Shown piece after piece: positions 1 through 8,495 of a stretch of 19,376 bases of DNA. Both the position numbers and the translations under genes were made by a program. The notes under the pieces are model-generated. The model made no database searches. It had not been told where the DNA came from and worked only from the letters and a program-made list of their open reading frames with translations. Source of the DNA: JAFDZV01 sp966128725 (lineage in GTDB: Bacteria > Bacteroidota > Ignavibacteria > OLB7); contig CBHYLN010000097.1 of NCBI GenBank assembly GCA_966128725.1, positions 1 to 19,376 on the forward strand, given 5' to 3'. The first letter of the stretch is position 1, and every line of letters begins with the position of its first letter.

Positions 1-1
1 C

Positions 2-589
2 GGGGTATTCAGCCTTACGGCGCTTTTCATGGGACAGATCGGCAAGCTGCCGCTGGCCTCGCATCAGATTGCCCTGAACGTGGCGGCCTTTACATTCATG
101 ATTCCGCTGGGAATCTCCAACGCCATCACCACACGTGTTGGCCAGTTCATCGGTGCCGGCCGGCGCGCCGAAGCACGGCTGGCCGGGTGGGTGGGGATTG
201 GCCTTTCGGCGCTGGTGATGAGCTGCACGGCCATCGCGTTCCTGACCATCCCAGGCCCCATCATCCGGATCTACACCGACGACGCCGCCGTGCTGGCGTA
301 TGCAACCGGACTGCTGACCATCGCCGGCGCATTCCAGGTGTTCGACGGCATCCAGGTTGCCACGCTTGGCGCGCTTCGCGGCCTGAAGGATACGTCGCGC
401 CCAATGCTGGTAAACCTGCTGGCATATTGGCTGGTTGGCATGCCGCTTGGTTATGCTCTTGCGTTTGTGGTTGGCATCGGCGGCGCCGGGCTTTGGTGGG
501 GCCTTACCGCCGGGCTGGCAACGGCCGCGGTGCTGCACTCCCTGCGTTTCAGAATATTGATCGGCAGGCCCGCATCGTTGCCCACGTGA
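2..589 (+). CDS. MATE family efflux transporter, C-terminal part (5' truncated by window edge)
   Basis: The reading frame is open from base 2 and gives 195 residues before TGA at 587-589, so the gene starts outside the window. The protein is a chain of hydrophobic segments typical of the second half of a NorM/DinF-type MATE antiporter, which expels drugs or metabolites across the inner membrane in exchange for Na+ or H+. Family-like stretches include SHQIALNVAAFTFMIPLGIS, ITTRVGQFIGAGR, a YTDD turn and GALRGLKDTSRPM followed by two more membrane spans. MATE proteins are usually about 450 residues, so roughly 250 residues with the first six or so spans are missing. The internal ATG at 29 is very unlikely to be the start because the homology continues upstream of it. 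The substrate cannot be told from this fragment. The family call is secure; the exact subfamily is not. Confidence 0.9.
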   Translation, partial: GVFSLTALFMGQIGKLPLASHQIALNVAAFTFMIPLGISNAITTRVGQFIGAGRRAEARLAGWVGIGLSALVMSCTAIAFLTIPGPIIRIYTDDAAVLAYATGLLTIAGAFQVFDGIQVATLGALRGLKDTSRPMLVNLLAYWLVGMPLGYALAFVVGIGGAGLWWGLTAGLATAAVLHSLRFRILIGRPASLPT

Positions 590-912
590 TCGTGCCCGGG
601 CCGTCCGGCAGGCCGTATCTCGCCACGCAGGCATTTGGACCATGGCCAACCACGAACCACGTTTCACGCACGCCACCCCGCACGCCCGTAACTCTTGCCC
701 CGTCGGCAGTGTTAATGTGATAGCAACTCGGCCGCGAAATACCCATCTTCCGGCCACGGGCAATCTGGCGGCACCGTATGTTCCCGCCGCCAAATCCCGC
801 ACGCAGGCCCACCGGCCGGGCTCATGCATTATCAACAATCGCGCCGCCGTGTGGGCGGTGCAATCCGTTCGCTGTGTCGCGCACGCGCACAACCGGGCAG
901 GCCCACAATCCC
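590..912. other. Intergenic region, no gene supported (323 bp)
   Basis: This gap lies between the MATE stop and the chosen start of the giant secreted protein. Open frames run through it on both strands, but they have no recognisable protein content. It holds a small inverted repeat, CCGCC (844-848) / GGCGG (854-858), with a 5-base loop and no T-tract. No convincing promoter boxes were found by eye. The promoter of the downstream gene must lie here or further upstream. The extension of that gene's frame back to 778 is treated as non-coding leader. Confidence 0.5.
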
Positions 913-3900
913 ATGCCTCCATTGCAACGGCACCGATATCTGGCGTTGATCCTTCTTCTGTCGCTGATCGCGATGGGGCAGGCCATCGCGCAGAGTTCGC
1001 TGCCGAGCTACACGCTCTCGATCATCTCCATCGACACCAGCAACTTCCCGGACATGTCGGCGGAATTCGTGGTGCTCGACGATCGAGGCAACATCGTGCG
1101 CGATCTGGACACGGCGGTGTTGCATGCGTTCGAGAATGGGATTGCCGTGAACGGCGCCACGTTTACGATCGAGTGCCCGCCCGATGATGTGGACAGCGCC
1201 GTACACGCGGTGCTTGTGGCCGACCGCAGCGGCTCCATGTCATTGCCGACGCCTTCCGGCACGGCCCGCATCACCGTGCTGAAGCGCGGCGCCACGGCGT
1301 TCGTGCGCGCGGTGCGTTTCAACGGCCATACCGATGTGGGCCTCACGGCATTTGACGATCTGGCCATTCTGCTTACCACCTTCAGCACCTCGCCCAACTA
1401 TCTGGCCACCCTGATCGACCAGCTTACCCTTGGCTCCGGCACCAACTACGTGCCGGCGTTTCTGGACGAATCGGTGGGCGCCATACCGATGCTGGAGCGC
1501 CTGCCTGCCGATGGCGCCAAACGCGCGATGGTGTTCCTTACCGATGGCGTTCCCAACGAGCGCCCGCCGGTTGATTCCATCGTCAGGCGGGCCAATGCCG
1601 CCGGCATCGACGTGTATTGCATCACCATCGGCCTGCCGATGACACAGGATCTGCGCGACATCGCCGAACGGACCGGCGGTGCATGGTATGGCGGCGTTGA
1701 CGACGAGGAACACATCCGTGCCGTTTACACGGCGATTGCCCTGCGCGTGCAGGGGCGCAAGCCGTGCCGCGTGCGATGGCGCTCCGGATACGGTTGCGGC
1801 CCCAACAGCATGCTGCGGCAATTTCGCCTTGTGGACAGCCTGCACGCTGCCGCGGCAACGATGCCGTACACTGCGCCGGAGCGTTCGGTGATCGGCCTTG
1901 CAACCGTGCCGGAGTATGTGTGGTTCGGCACGATCGCCCCGCCCAGCATTGGGCAATACACGGTGAAGCTGTTCGCGCGAGGCGGGCAGGTAACCGTCGA
2001 CAGCATCACCTTCGGCGATCCACTCCGATTCGGCGTGCTCGACTGGGGCGGCCCCGCCCCACCGTTCACGCTGCAGGAGGGGGAATCGCGATCGGTTCAG
2101 CTCTGGTTCAAGCCAACCGACAGCACGGTGGCATCCAGCCAGATGCAGCCGCATACACGCCCCTGCCCGGCATTCCCGGTTACGGTGTCGGGCGGACTGT
2201 ACGGCGCACGGTACGCGAACATCCTGACGCTGGTGACGCCGCGCGGCGGTGAGTCGTACCTGGGCTGCGATCCGGTTACCATCCAGTGGCAGGGCGTGCC
2301 GCCAACCGAGGCGGTGAAGCTTGAGTACAGTGCCGACGGTGGCGCCACCTGGAAGCTGATCATCGGAAGCGTTACCGGGTTGCGCTACGTATGGGAGCCG
2401 CCTGGATCGGGCACGCAGTACAAGGTGCGCGTTACCACCAACCGCATCGCCCTGCCCGACAGCATGGGCCTGGTGGCGGGCGGCGGCGGCCTGGACCAGG
2501 ATGGGATCGACGCGCAGAGCGCCCTGCTGCTGGCGCCCGCCGATGTCGCGCTTGACGGCACAATGCTGTACATCGCCGAAAGCGGGCACCATCGTGTACG
2601 TCGCGTGGATCTGAGCAACGGGATCATCAGCACCGTGGCCGGTACCGGCGCATCCGGCTACACCGGCGATGGTGGCCCCGGCGGCTCGGCCAGGTTGAAC
2701 CGGCCAATGGGCCTGACACTGCATGCCGGCTCGTTGTACATCGCCGACTACGGCAACCACGTTGTCCGGCGGCTCAACCTGGCGTCCAACACAATCACGA
2801 CGTTCGCTGGAACCGGGGGATCGGGCTTCTCCGGCGACAGCGGCATTGCCACCAACGCCGAGCTGCAATTCCCGGTTTCGGTGGCCGCCAACAACAGCGG
2901 CCTGTTCATCAGCGATCAGGGCAACAACCGCATCCGTTTCGTGGACTTCGCCACATCCACCATCCGCACATTTGCAGGCGGCGGCTGGGCTACCGGCGGC
3001 GACGGGCTGCGGGCCACCGAGGTGATCCTGAAATCCCCCGCGGGCCTTACCGTGGCAACGGACCCGCGCCGTGTAAGCGACTCGTTGATGATTGCCGAGG
3101 AGGGCTCGCACCGTGTACGCATCGTGGAGCTGCGCAGCACCATCATTTCCACGCTCGCCGGCACCGGCTACGTTGGATACGACGGCGACAACAAGGACGC
3201 CCGGGACGTTCGCATGTCGGCGCCGCGTGCCATAACCATCGGCGCCGACCAATTCTACATCAGCGATGCCGGCAACAACCGCATCCGCTCGGTTGCACGG
3301 CCATCGAACGTAATACGCACCATCGCGGGCAATGGCAGGGCCGGCTACGACGGCAACGGAGGCCCGGCCACGCTGGCGCAGATCAATGGCCCCGGCGGGC
3401 TGGCCGCCACCGCGACGCGTGTCTACTTTGCCGACATGTTCAACGATCGCGTGCGTGTGGTTGCGCTCAGCGAAATCGGCCGCAGCGACAGCTCGCGATC
3501 CGCGTTCAGCATCGCGGTAGGGCGCGTTGGCATTCCACCGGCAATGAAGGTGATAGACTTCGGCGGCATCAGCCTGGGCGCCGGGCGTGATACGGCCGTG
3601 GCCGGCGCAATCTGCAACATTGGCACACTGCCCATGCAGGTGGATTCCATTGTGGTGGTCGGGCCGGACTCGGCCGATTTCTCCGTGGTGTCCGGCGCAA
3701 CAGGCGCGCCGCTGGCGGCCGGCTCATGCACTCCCGTGGAACTGCGCTTCGCTCCGCTGGCCCTTGGCGCGCGCGCCGCGCGGGCAATTGTGTACGGTAG
3801 ATGCGCCGGCACCGACACGTTCCTGCTTGCCGGCCAGGGCGTTCCGGCCTGTGGGTTTACCGTGCTGGATCGCGCGGACCTTGGCGCCTCGGTGCGCGGC

Positions 3901-6111
3901 GTGGCGCGAGATTCGGTGATAACCGCGGCCATCTGCAATACAGGGACCAGCCGGCTGGATCTGCGCGTTGCAATCGTTCCTGCCGACGGGCCGTTCGCGC
4001 TGGTTGCAGGCGGCGGCACGCGTTCGTTGGCGCCTGGCGAATGCCATACGATAACGGTACGCTTTACGCCCGCCGAGGGTGATGCCTCGGCCTATGTTGA
4101 TTACGGCATCCCGGCCGCCTGCGGCAATGCCCGCACGGTGCTGCTGGGTCGCGGGCTTGCGCCCGCCCGGCTGGTTGCCCCCGGCCTTTCGATCGCGATT
4201 GGCCCCTGCGGCATAGCCTGGCGCGACACCACGCTGCCGATTGCAAATGCCGGCGATGCCCCGCTGGTGATAACCGGCCTGAGCCTGCTGAACAATAACG
4301 AGGGATTCGCGCTGATCGCGCCGCCGCCAACGGCATCGGCGCCGCTGGTTGTTGCGCCGGGCAGCACAACCTTGATCGCCCTGCGGTTCGCGCCGGCCAG
4401 CCGTGGCGCCAAAAGCGCGGTGCTGCGCGTGATCTCCAACGATGCCGGTTCGCCTACGGATCTTGCGCTGGGCGGACGCAGCGACACGATTGCCCTGGCG
4501 GCTGCGCCCACGCCCCTGGTGTTCGATGGAACGCTCCCGGCCGCCGCATACCCGATCGACAGCGTTATCACGCTGCACAACAACGGCACGCTGCCGATAC
4601 AGGTGGATTCGGCGTGGCTTGCCGGGCCGGACTCCGCGCGGTTTCAGGTGGTGCCCGGCGCGTTGCCGGCAACAATTGCCCCCGGCGACTCCGCACGGAT
4701 TACCGTCCGGGTGCTGGGTCCGGCGGGCGATTCGGCACGGGCCGCGCTGCTGCGATTCGCGACAGCGCCGGCGTGTGATTCCACCGTGCCGACAATTCCT
4801 GTTATCGAACGCGGCAGGCTGGCCGCGATCGCGGTGGATGATTTGTCGATGGCGCCGCTGCGTTGCGGCACGCAGGCGGATACGGTGATCGTGGTGCGCA
4901 ATACAGGCGGTGCGCCGCTTACCATTTCCGGCGCACGGCTTGTTGCTCCGGGCACATCGGCCTTCCAGATACTGGAGACCTTCCCCGTGGTGATCCCACC
5001 CGGTGGCACCGCCGGCATCCGTGTTCGTTTCGCGCCGCCCGGGCCCGGAGCGCACGCGGCCACGCTGCTGCTGGAAGGCAATGCCAGTTCCGGCGACTCC
5101 GTTGCGAATCTGGTGGGCGCGATGCTGGGCATTGCCGTAACAACGGTTCCGCCGGACATCGCCATGGGGCCGGTGTCCGTTGGCGTAACAGCCGGCGGGT
5201 TCACCGTGCTGACCAACACCGGCACCGCGCCGCTGCTGGTTCGCGCCATGCTGGGCGCGACCTTCGCCACGGTTACCCCGTCAACGCCGTTCGCGTTGGC
5301 GCCGGGCGCCTCGATCCGGCTGGACGTTTCCGGTGCGGCCAACACGCCGGGCGCCTGGCACGACACATTGCGACTTGTTGATGTGGAATGCGGCGAGCTT
5401 GCGGCCGTGCCCGTTGTGCTGCGCGTTGCCCCGGCCGCGCGCGCCACGGTGATGCTCCCGTACGACTCGGCCGCGGCCGGCACACATGTGCGGCTCCCAA
5501 TCGGGATCTCCCTGGCCGATCGCGACGCGTTCCGGCTGAGCGGCGCAACGGCATGGACCGCCACCATCGACTACAATGGCCTGCTCCTGGTGGCGGATTC
5601 AGCCTCCGGCGCAACCATCATCGGCCGCACGTTCGACAGCCTTGTCGGCACCGAACGCATCCGGCTTTCCGGACGGTACACAGGCGGCGATACCCTGGCG
5701 CTGCTTGCCTGCACGGTGCCGGCAAGCGCGGCCGGCACTACCCCGCTGCGATTCCTTTCCTTCCTGTGGGATGTTCCGGCGGTGGCAACCGATTCAATCG
5801 ACGGGCAGTTCTCCACGTACGGATGCCGCAGCATGGGCGAGCTGCGGGCACGCATCACCATGCTGAAAGTGTGGCCCATGCCCGCACGTGATGCTGCCGT
5901 GGCGGAGTTCGAGCTTCAAAGCGAAACGGCCGTACGGCTGACGCTTGTTGATGGCGCGGGGCGCCGCGTGTTGAACGTTATCGCGGGCCGGTACGCTGCC
6001 GGACGCCATACCGTGGCGCTGGAGCTTGGCGCGCTGCCAACCGGCACCTATGCGCTGGTGGCATCCACGGCTGCCGGCGCCGTTGCCGAGCCCGTTGTTG
6101 TAGTGCGCTAG
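913..6111 (+). CDS. Giant secreted T9SS cargo protein: vWA + NHL propeller + Hydin/choice-of-anchor-D repeats + T9SS type A sorting domain
   Basis: The predicted product is 1732 residues. I start it at 913 because MPPLQRHRYLALILLLSLIA... forms a normal signal peptide ending near AIAQ; an in-frame ATG at 778 would put 45 unlikely residues before it. Order of parts: a von Willebrand A domain at about 98-280 with an intact metal site (D104-R-S106-G-S108, later T-D211-G); an Ig-like segment at about 436-516 (GGESYLGC..., LEYSADGG); six NHL-type repeats at about 537-851, each with a YIAD/YISD-GN-RVR core and a GTGxxGYxGDGG turn, enough for a six-bladed propeller; about six Hydin/ASH-like beta domains at 879-1507 (FGGISLG, N-x-G-x-x-P, LRFAP motifs); a cohesin-like stretch at about 1508-1640; and a T9SS type A C-terminal domain at 1650-1732 (MLKVWPMPA..., GRHTVALELGALPTGTYAL). 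It is probably exported by Sec, crosses the outer membrane by T9SS and stays at the surface in adhesion or protein binding. The partner is unknown. A PGGTAG-type proline/glycine-rich linker style recurs between the ASH domains. Confidence 0.9.
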   Translation: MPPLQRHRYLALILLLSLIAMGQAIAQSSLPSYTLSIISIDTSNFPDMSAEFVVLDDRGNIVRDLDTAVLHAFENGIAVNGATFTIECPPDDVDSAVHAVLVADRSGSMSLPTPSGTARITVLKRGATAFVRAVRFNGHTDVGLTAFDDLAILLTTFSTSPNYLATLIDQLTLGSGTNYVPAFLDESVGAIPMLERLPADGAKRAMVFLTDGVPNERPPVDSIVRRANAAGIDVYCITIGLPMTQDLRDIAERTGGAWYGGVDDEEHIRAVYTAIALRVQGRKPCRVRWRSGYGCGPNSMLRQFRLVDSLHAAAATMPYTAPERSVIGLATVPEYVWFGTIAPPSIGQYTVKLFARGGQVTVDSITFGDPLRFGVLDWGGPAPPFTLQEGESRSVQLWFKPTDSTVASSQMQPHTRPCPAFPVTVSGGLYGARYANILTLVTPRGGESYLGCDPVTIQWQGVPPTEAVKLEYSADGGATWKLIIGSVTGLRYVWEPPGSGTQYKVRVTTNRIALPDSMGLVAGGGGLDQDGIDAQSALLLAPADVALDGTMLYIAESGHHRVRRVDLSNGIISTVAGTGASGYTGDGGPGGSARLNRPMGLTLHAGSLYIADYGNHVVRRLNLASNTITTFAGTGGSGFSGDSGIATNAELQFPVSVAANNSGLFISDQGNNRIRFVDFATSTIRTFAGGGWATGGDGLRATEVILKSPAGLTVATDPRRVSDSLMIAEEGSHRVRIVELRSTIISTLAGTGYVGYDGDNKDARDVRMSAPRAITIGADQFYISDAGNNRIRSVARPSNVIRTIAGNGRAGYDGNGGPATLAQINGPGGLAATATRVYFADMFNDRVRVVALSEIGRSDSSRSAFSIAVGRVGIPPAMKVIDFGGISLGAGRDTAVAGAICNIGTLPMQVDSIVVVGPDSADFSVVSGATGAPLAAGSCTPVELRFAPLALGARAARAIVYGRCAGTDTFLLAGQGVPACGFTVLDRADLGASVRGVARDSVITAAICNTGTSRLDLRVAIVPADGPFALVAGGGTRSLAPGECHTITVRFTPAEGDASAYVDYGIPAACGNARTVLLGRGLAPARLVAPGLSIAIGPCGIAWRDTTLPIANAGDAPLVITGLSLLNNNEGFALIAPPPTASAPLVVAPGSTTLIALRFAPASRGAKSAVLRVISNDAGSPTDLALGGRSDTIALAAAPTPLVFDGTLPAAAYPIDSVITLHNNGTLPIQVDSAWLAGPDSARFQVVPGALPATIAPGDSARITVRVLGPAGDSARAALLRFATAPACDSTVPTIPVIERGRLAAIAVDDLSMAPLRCGTQADTVIVVRNTGGAPLTISGARLVAPGTSAFQILETFPVVIPPGGTAGIRVRFAPPGPGAHAATLLLEGNASSGDSVANLVGAMLGIAVTTVPPDIAMGPVSVGVTAGGFTVLTNTGTAPLLVRAMLGATFATVTPSTPFALAPGASIRLDVSGAANTPGAWHDTLRLVDVECGELAAVPVVLRVAPAARATVMLPYDSAAAGTHVRLPIGISLADRDAFRLSGATAWTATIDYNGLLLVADSASGATIIGRTFDSLVGTERIRLSGRYTGGDTLALLACTVPASAAGTTPLRFLSFLWDVPAVATDSIDGQFSTYGCRSMGELRARITMLKVWPMPARDAAVAEFELQSETAVRLTLVDGAGRRVLNVIAGRYAAGRHTVALELGALPTGTYALVASTAAGAVAEPVVVVR

Positions 6112-6195
6112 CGGACTGTTGAAATACCTCGGCACGGCAGACTATTGAGCAGACCCGGGGACCTGCCAGCGCACAGCACACGCCCGGCCGGCCCG

Positions 6196-7290
6196 TTACG
6201 GGACCACCCACCCTACACGCAACATCACGGGGAAATGATCGCTGGTGCCGCCTATGTATCGCGTGCCCTTCACGTAGGTGCGATGCGGCGGCTGGTTGAC
6301 GGGATCGAACGCGGCATCGCGCAGGAACGGTGGCGCGAACACCGTCTCGGCCGCCACGTACAACACCAGGCCGCTGGAATCCAGGGCCCCGGCCGTGGCA
6401 AGCATGATCTGGTCGATCGTTTCCCATCGGCCGCGAAAGAAGTAGCTGCCAATGGTGTCGGCCTCGGCAACCGGCGCGGCCGTGTTCACCAGCCGATGAT
6501 CGTTGGGATTGCCCTGGCCCGATGGCATCACATAACCGCGTGCGTCCAGCACATCGGCCACGGCGTCGGAGGCCGGCACGTCGTTCAGGTCGCCCATCAG
6601 CACCACATCGGCCTTCGGGTTGCGCCGGGTCAGCGAATCCACGATGCCGGCCGCGGCCCGTGCCGCCGCACGCCTGCGCGGCTCGCTTTCGCGTTCGCCG
6701 CCGGCCTTCGACGGCCAGTGATTCGCCAGTACCGTGAACTCACGCCCGTCCTTCGCGAATGTTGCCTCCATGATATCGCGCGTGGGCCGGTCGCCCTCCG
6801 GCAACGGCACATGGTGCATGTGGATGCCGCGCAGTTCCAGGACCGTGCGGCGGTAGAGCACGGCAACATCGATGCCACGTTCGTCCGGCGATTCGGCGTG
6901 CGCGATCGCGTACTCGCCAACGGGCAGGAACTCCGCAACAAGAAGCTCCAACACTCGCCGATTCTCGACCTCGCACAGGCCGATCACATCCGGACCGGCG
7001 CCATCACCCATCATCCGGATCGCTCGCGCCACGTTCTGCAGCTTGCGATCCAGCCGCTCGTTGCTCCATTTCATAGTGCCCGTGGGCGTGAACTCGTCAT
7101 CGCCAGGCAGTGCCGGATCGTCGGCGGGATCGAACAGATTTTCGACGTTGTAAAACGCAAACAGCAGCGAGCGCGGCGGCGCCTGGCGCACAACCGAACC
7201 GGATTGCTCGCGCGCGCAACCGGCGACCAGCACCCCCGCAACACAGGCGGCCACGCCAAGGCAACGGTATCGATGATGAGATTGGCTCAT
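6196..7290 (-). CDS. Endonuclease/exonuclease/phosphatase (EEP) family lipoprotein
   Basis: The product is 364 residues if started at ATG 7290, where MSQSHHRYRCLGVAACVAGV leads into a lipobox LVAGC, predicting lipid attachment at that Cys and envelope location. A 13-residue extension to 7329 is possible but unneeded. The DNase I-like fold is shown by the family motifs in order: FYNVENLFD, GLCEVENR (metal-binding Glu), RGIDVAVLYR, LANHWPSK (catalytic His), VLMGDLNDVP (Asp/Asn pair) and the closing SDHFPV (Asp-His). These are the active-site residues of Mg2+-dependent phosphodiesterases and phosphatases. The real substrate (DNA, RNA, phospholipid or sugar phosphate) is not predictable; secreted bacterial members are often annotated as nucleases. 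No clear Shine-Dalgarno precedes the start. The gene is convergent with the giant T9SS gene (84-bp gap) and divergent from phhB (171-bp gap). Confidence 0.9.
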   Translation of the reverse strand: MSQSHHRYRCLGVAACVAGVLVAGCAREQSGSVVRQAPPRSLLFAFYNVENLFDPADDPALPGDDEFTPTGTMKWSNERLDRKLQNVARAIRMMGDGAGPDVIGLCEVENRRVLELLVAEFLPVGEYAIAHAESPDERGIDVAVLYRRTVLELRGIHMHHVPLPEGDRPTRDIMEATFAKDGREFTVLANHWPSKAGGERESEPRRRAAARAAAGIVDSLTRRNPKADVVLMGDLNDVPASDAVADVLDARGYVMPSGQGNPNDHRLVNTAAPVAEADTIGSYFFRGRWETIDQIMLATAGALDSSGLVLYVAAETVFAPPFLRDAAFDPVNQPPHRTYVKGTRYIGGTSDHFPVMLRVGWVVP

Positions 7291-7461
7291 GGAACACGGA
7301 ACATAACGTTGTGATGCGCGACCGCACAAACGTACGGCAATTGCACGATGCCACGGTCCGCGCTACACCGGAACGGAGTTCGTATGTTGACGGCATGGGA
7401 CGATGCCGCGCAACACGGACACCGCGGCCCGAACGAACAACTACCGATTGTGGAGCCCACG

Positions 7462-7794
7462 ATGCTGGATCTCTCGACAAAGGACTGTATCCCCTGCCGC
7501 GGAGGCGTGCCGCCGCTCACCGAATCGGAGATCGTACCGCTGCATGCGTTGGTACATCAGGATTGGGGCGTGGTGGAAGCACATCATCTTGTGCGCGAAT
7601 TCCCCTTCCCTGATTTCCTCACCGCGCTGGCGTTTACCAATCGTGTGGGCGAACTCGCCGAGCAGCAAGGACATCATCCCGATATCCATCTGGCATGGGG
7701 GAAGGTTGTTGTGGAAATCTGGACCCACAAAGTAAACGGCCTTACCGAAAGCGACTTCATTCTTGCCGCGAAGATCGACCGGATCGCACAGTAA
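7462..7794 (+). CDS. phhB: Pterin-4a-carbinolamine dehydratase
   Basis: A 110-residue cytosolic enzyme of the PCD/DCoH family. It dehydrates 4a-hydroxytetrahydrobiopterin (or another 4a-hydroxytetrahydropterin) to quinonoid dihydropterin, recycling the cofactor of aromatic amino acid hydroxylases. The family signature is complete: E-QQG-H71-H72-P73, W79, H89 and D98, with the usual CIPCRGGVPPL start and GLTESDFILAAKID end, and the length is normal. The start at 7462 is chosen because GGAG lies at 7452-7455 with a 6-base spacer and because the homology begins there; in-frame codons back to 7348 look like leader. No phenylalanine hydroxylase gene is visible in the window, so the partner is elsewhere or the enzyme serves another pterin or molybdopterin role. 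The stop codon at 7792-7794 merges directly into the first 68-bp repeat. Confidence 0.95.
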   Translation: MLDLSTKDCIPCRGGVPPLTESEIVPLHALVHQDWGVVEAHHLVREFPFPDFLTALAFTNRVGELAEQQGHHPDIHLAWGKVVVEIWTHKVNGLTESDFILAAKIDRIAQ

Positions 7795-7891
7795 CGCCGT
7801 TCGCGGCAGCGCATGGTTAAATCAGCGAGTTGGGCATGATGCGCGATGGACGGCACCATCAACGCCGTTTACCGCGACGCATGGTTAACTC

Positions 7892-8138
7892 GCTGCGTTG
7901 TGCGGATCGCGATCCTGCGAGCTACGCCGTCTCGCTGCTTGAATCCGGCTTGGCAGGGCGCCGTAGGTGCCACCCGTCTGTAGCATTCACCCAGGCATAT
8001 GCAAAAAGCGCCGTAGGTGCGTACCGTTCCTCCCGCGGTCCCTTGCTGGCCGGGAATTGTGCTCACGCCCCCGCGGACGGCCTTGTTGCAACATCCGGAG
8101 TACAACTACGCACAAACCAAGTGCATATCCGGATAAAC
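7892..8138. repeat. Structured cassette, copy A (247 bp), inside repeat array A
   Basis: This segment sits between GTTAACTC and (A)GTATG/AGCATG of one repeat unit, replacing about nine bases (TTCGAGTTG) of the consensus. Bases 7872-8060, which span its left part, match 11121-11309 with 4 mismatches in 189 and no gaps; to the right the match falls to roughly 80%. Features in order: 12-bp palindrome GGATCGCGATCC (7904-7915); inverted repeat GCGAG/CTCGC (7917-7921, 7931-7935); GCGCCGTAGGTGC at 7958-7970 and again at 8008-8020, each foldable with a GTA loop; TCCGGAG near 8094-8100 whose partner arm is damaged in this copy; palindrome TATCCGGATA (8126-8135). There is no transposase-like ORF and no clear terminal inverted repeat. 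The motif GCGCCGTAGGTGC...ACCGTxTGTAGC resembles, from memory only, dispersed intergenic repeats of FCB-group genomes. Confidence 0.75.
8126..8135. promoter_or_regulatory. 10-bp palindrome TATCCGGATA near the right end of cassette A
   Basis: This is a perfect loop-free dyad. The aligned site in cassette B (11376-11385) is TACCCGGGTA, also perfect: the change at position 3 is matched by the complementary change at position 8. A palindrome without a loop is a poor RNA hairpin, so a dimeric DNA-binding protein is one reading. Short palindromes are common by chance; the paired change is what makes it notable. Confidence 0.35.
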
Positions 8139-8495
8139 AGTATGTGATCGTTGTGCGGCACTGTCAACGCTGCTTGCGGCAGCGCATGTTTAACTCCGCG
8201 AATTGAGCATGCCGCGCGGTGTGCGCCACCATCAATACCGATTGCGGTTACGCATGGTTAACTCTTCGAGTTGAGCATGCCGCGCGGTATACGGCACTAT
8301 AATCACCGATTGCGACGACGCATGCTTAACCACGCTCACCGCCGCTTGCGACGACGCATGAGCTACGTGTTCGGCCACGCAATAAATTTCATCACGGCAC
8401 CCCGTGTCACCTTGCTCACAGGCCACCGGAATCCTTATTCTTGCCTCCCCTTCATCCGTACTTCCAATACCCAGCATTGAAGCACTGGAGTCCGT

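Larger units (their letters stand above)
7792..8361. repeat. Array A of ~68-bp tandem repeats, interrupted by a cassette
   Basis: Units begin GCATG(G)TTAACTC at 7811, 7879, 8184, 8252 and 8320, with a short end copy at 8356. Spacing is 68 except across the cassette (305) and in the last, shortened unit (36). A partial unit starts inside the phhB stop codon (TAACGCCG, against the consensus CAACGCCG). Each full unit has two small dyads: AACTC-ttc-GAGTT, extendable to about 7 pairs with one wobble, and GCCG-tttg-CGGC. It also holds a GCATG-N-TGCGCG-N-TACGGCAC stretch. A 68-bp period is not a multiple of three and no frame is conserved as protein, so this is non-coding. The array is followed by a 134-bp leader (8362-8495) to the next gene, which contains CACGG-cacc-CCGTG at 8393-8406 and an AT-rich patch near 8381-8390. 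Confidence 0.85.

Noticed and set aside
1240..3252. Long antisense frame (670 codons) opposite the giant secreted gene
   Set aside because: High-GC codon bias leaves antisense frames open. The translation is Gly/Ala/His/Arg-rich without domains, and the + strand has clear vWA and NHL motifs.
6136..6202. Terminator between the convergent giant gene and EEP gene
   Set aside because: Only weak candidates: GGCAG/CTGCC with a large loop and CCCGTTACGGG with a one-base loop. No T-tract.
7384..7412. Promoter with TTGACG upstream of phhB
   Set aside because: No acceptable -10 box at the right spacing, and the promoter consensus of this lineage is not known here.
7892..8138. Insertion sequence
   Set aside because: No transposase, no clear terminal inverted repeats and no target duplication at the junctions. 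A non-autonomous element remains possible, so it is listed as a repeat.
7830..8147. Open frame over cassette A, with a similar one at 11079-11456, as a conserved small protein
   Set aside because: The similarity follows from the near-identical DNA. The frame runs through 68-bp repeats, has no start signal, and is rich in Arg/Ser/Cys like shadow frames. Reverse-strand frames are equally open.
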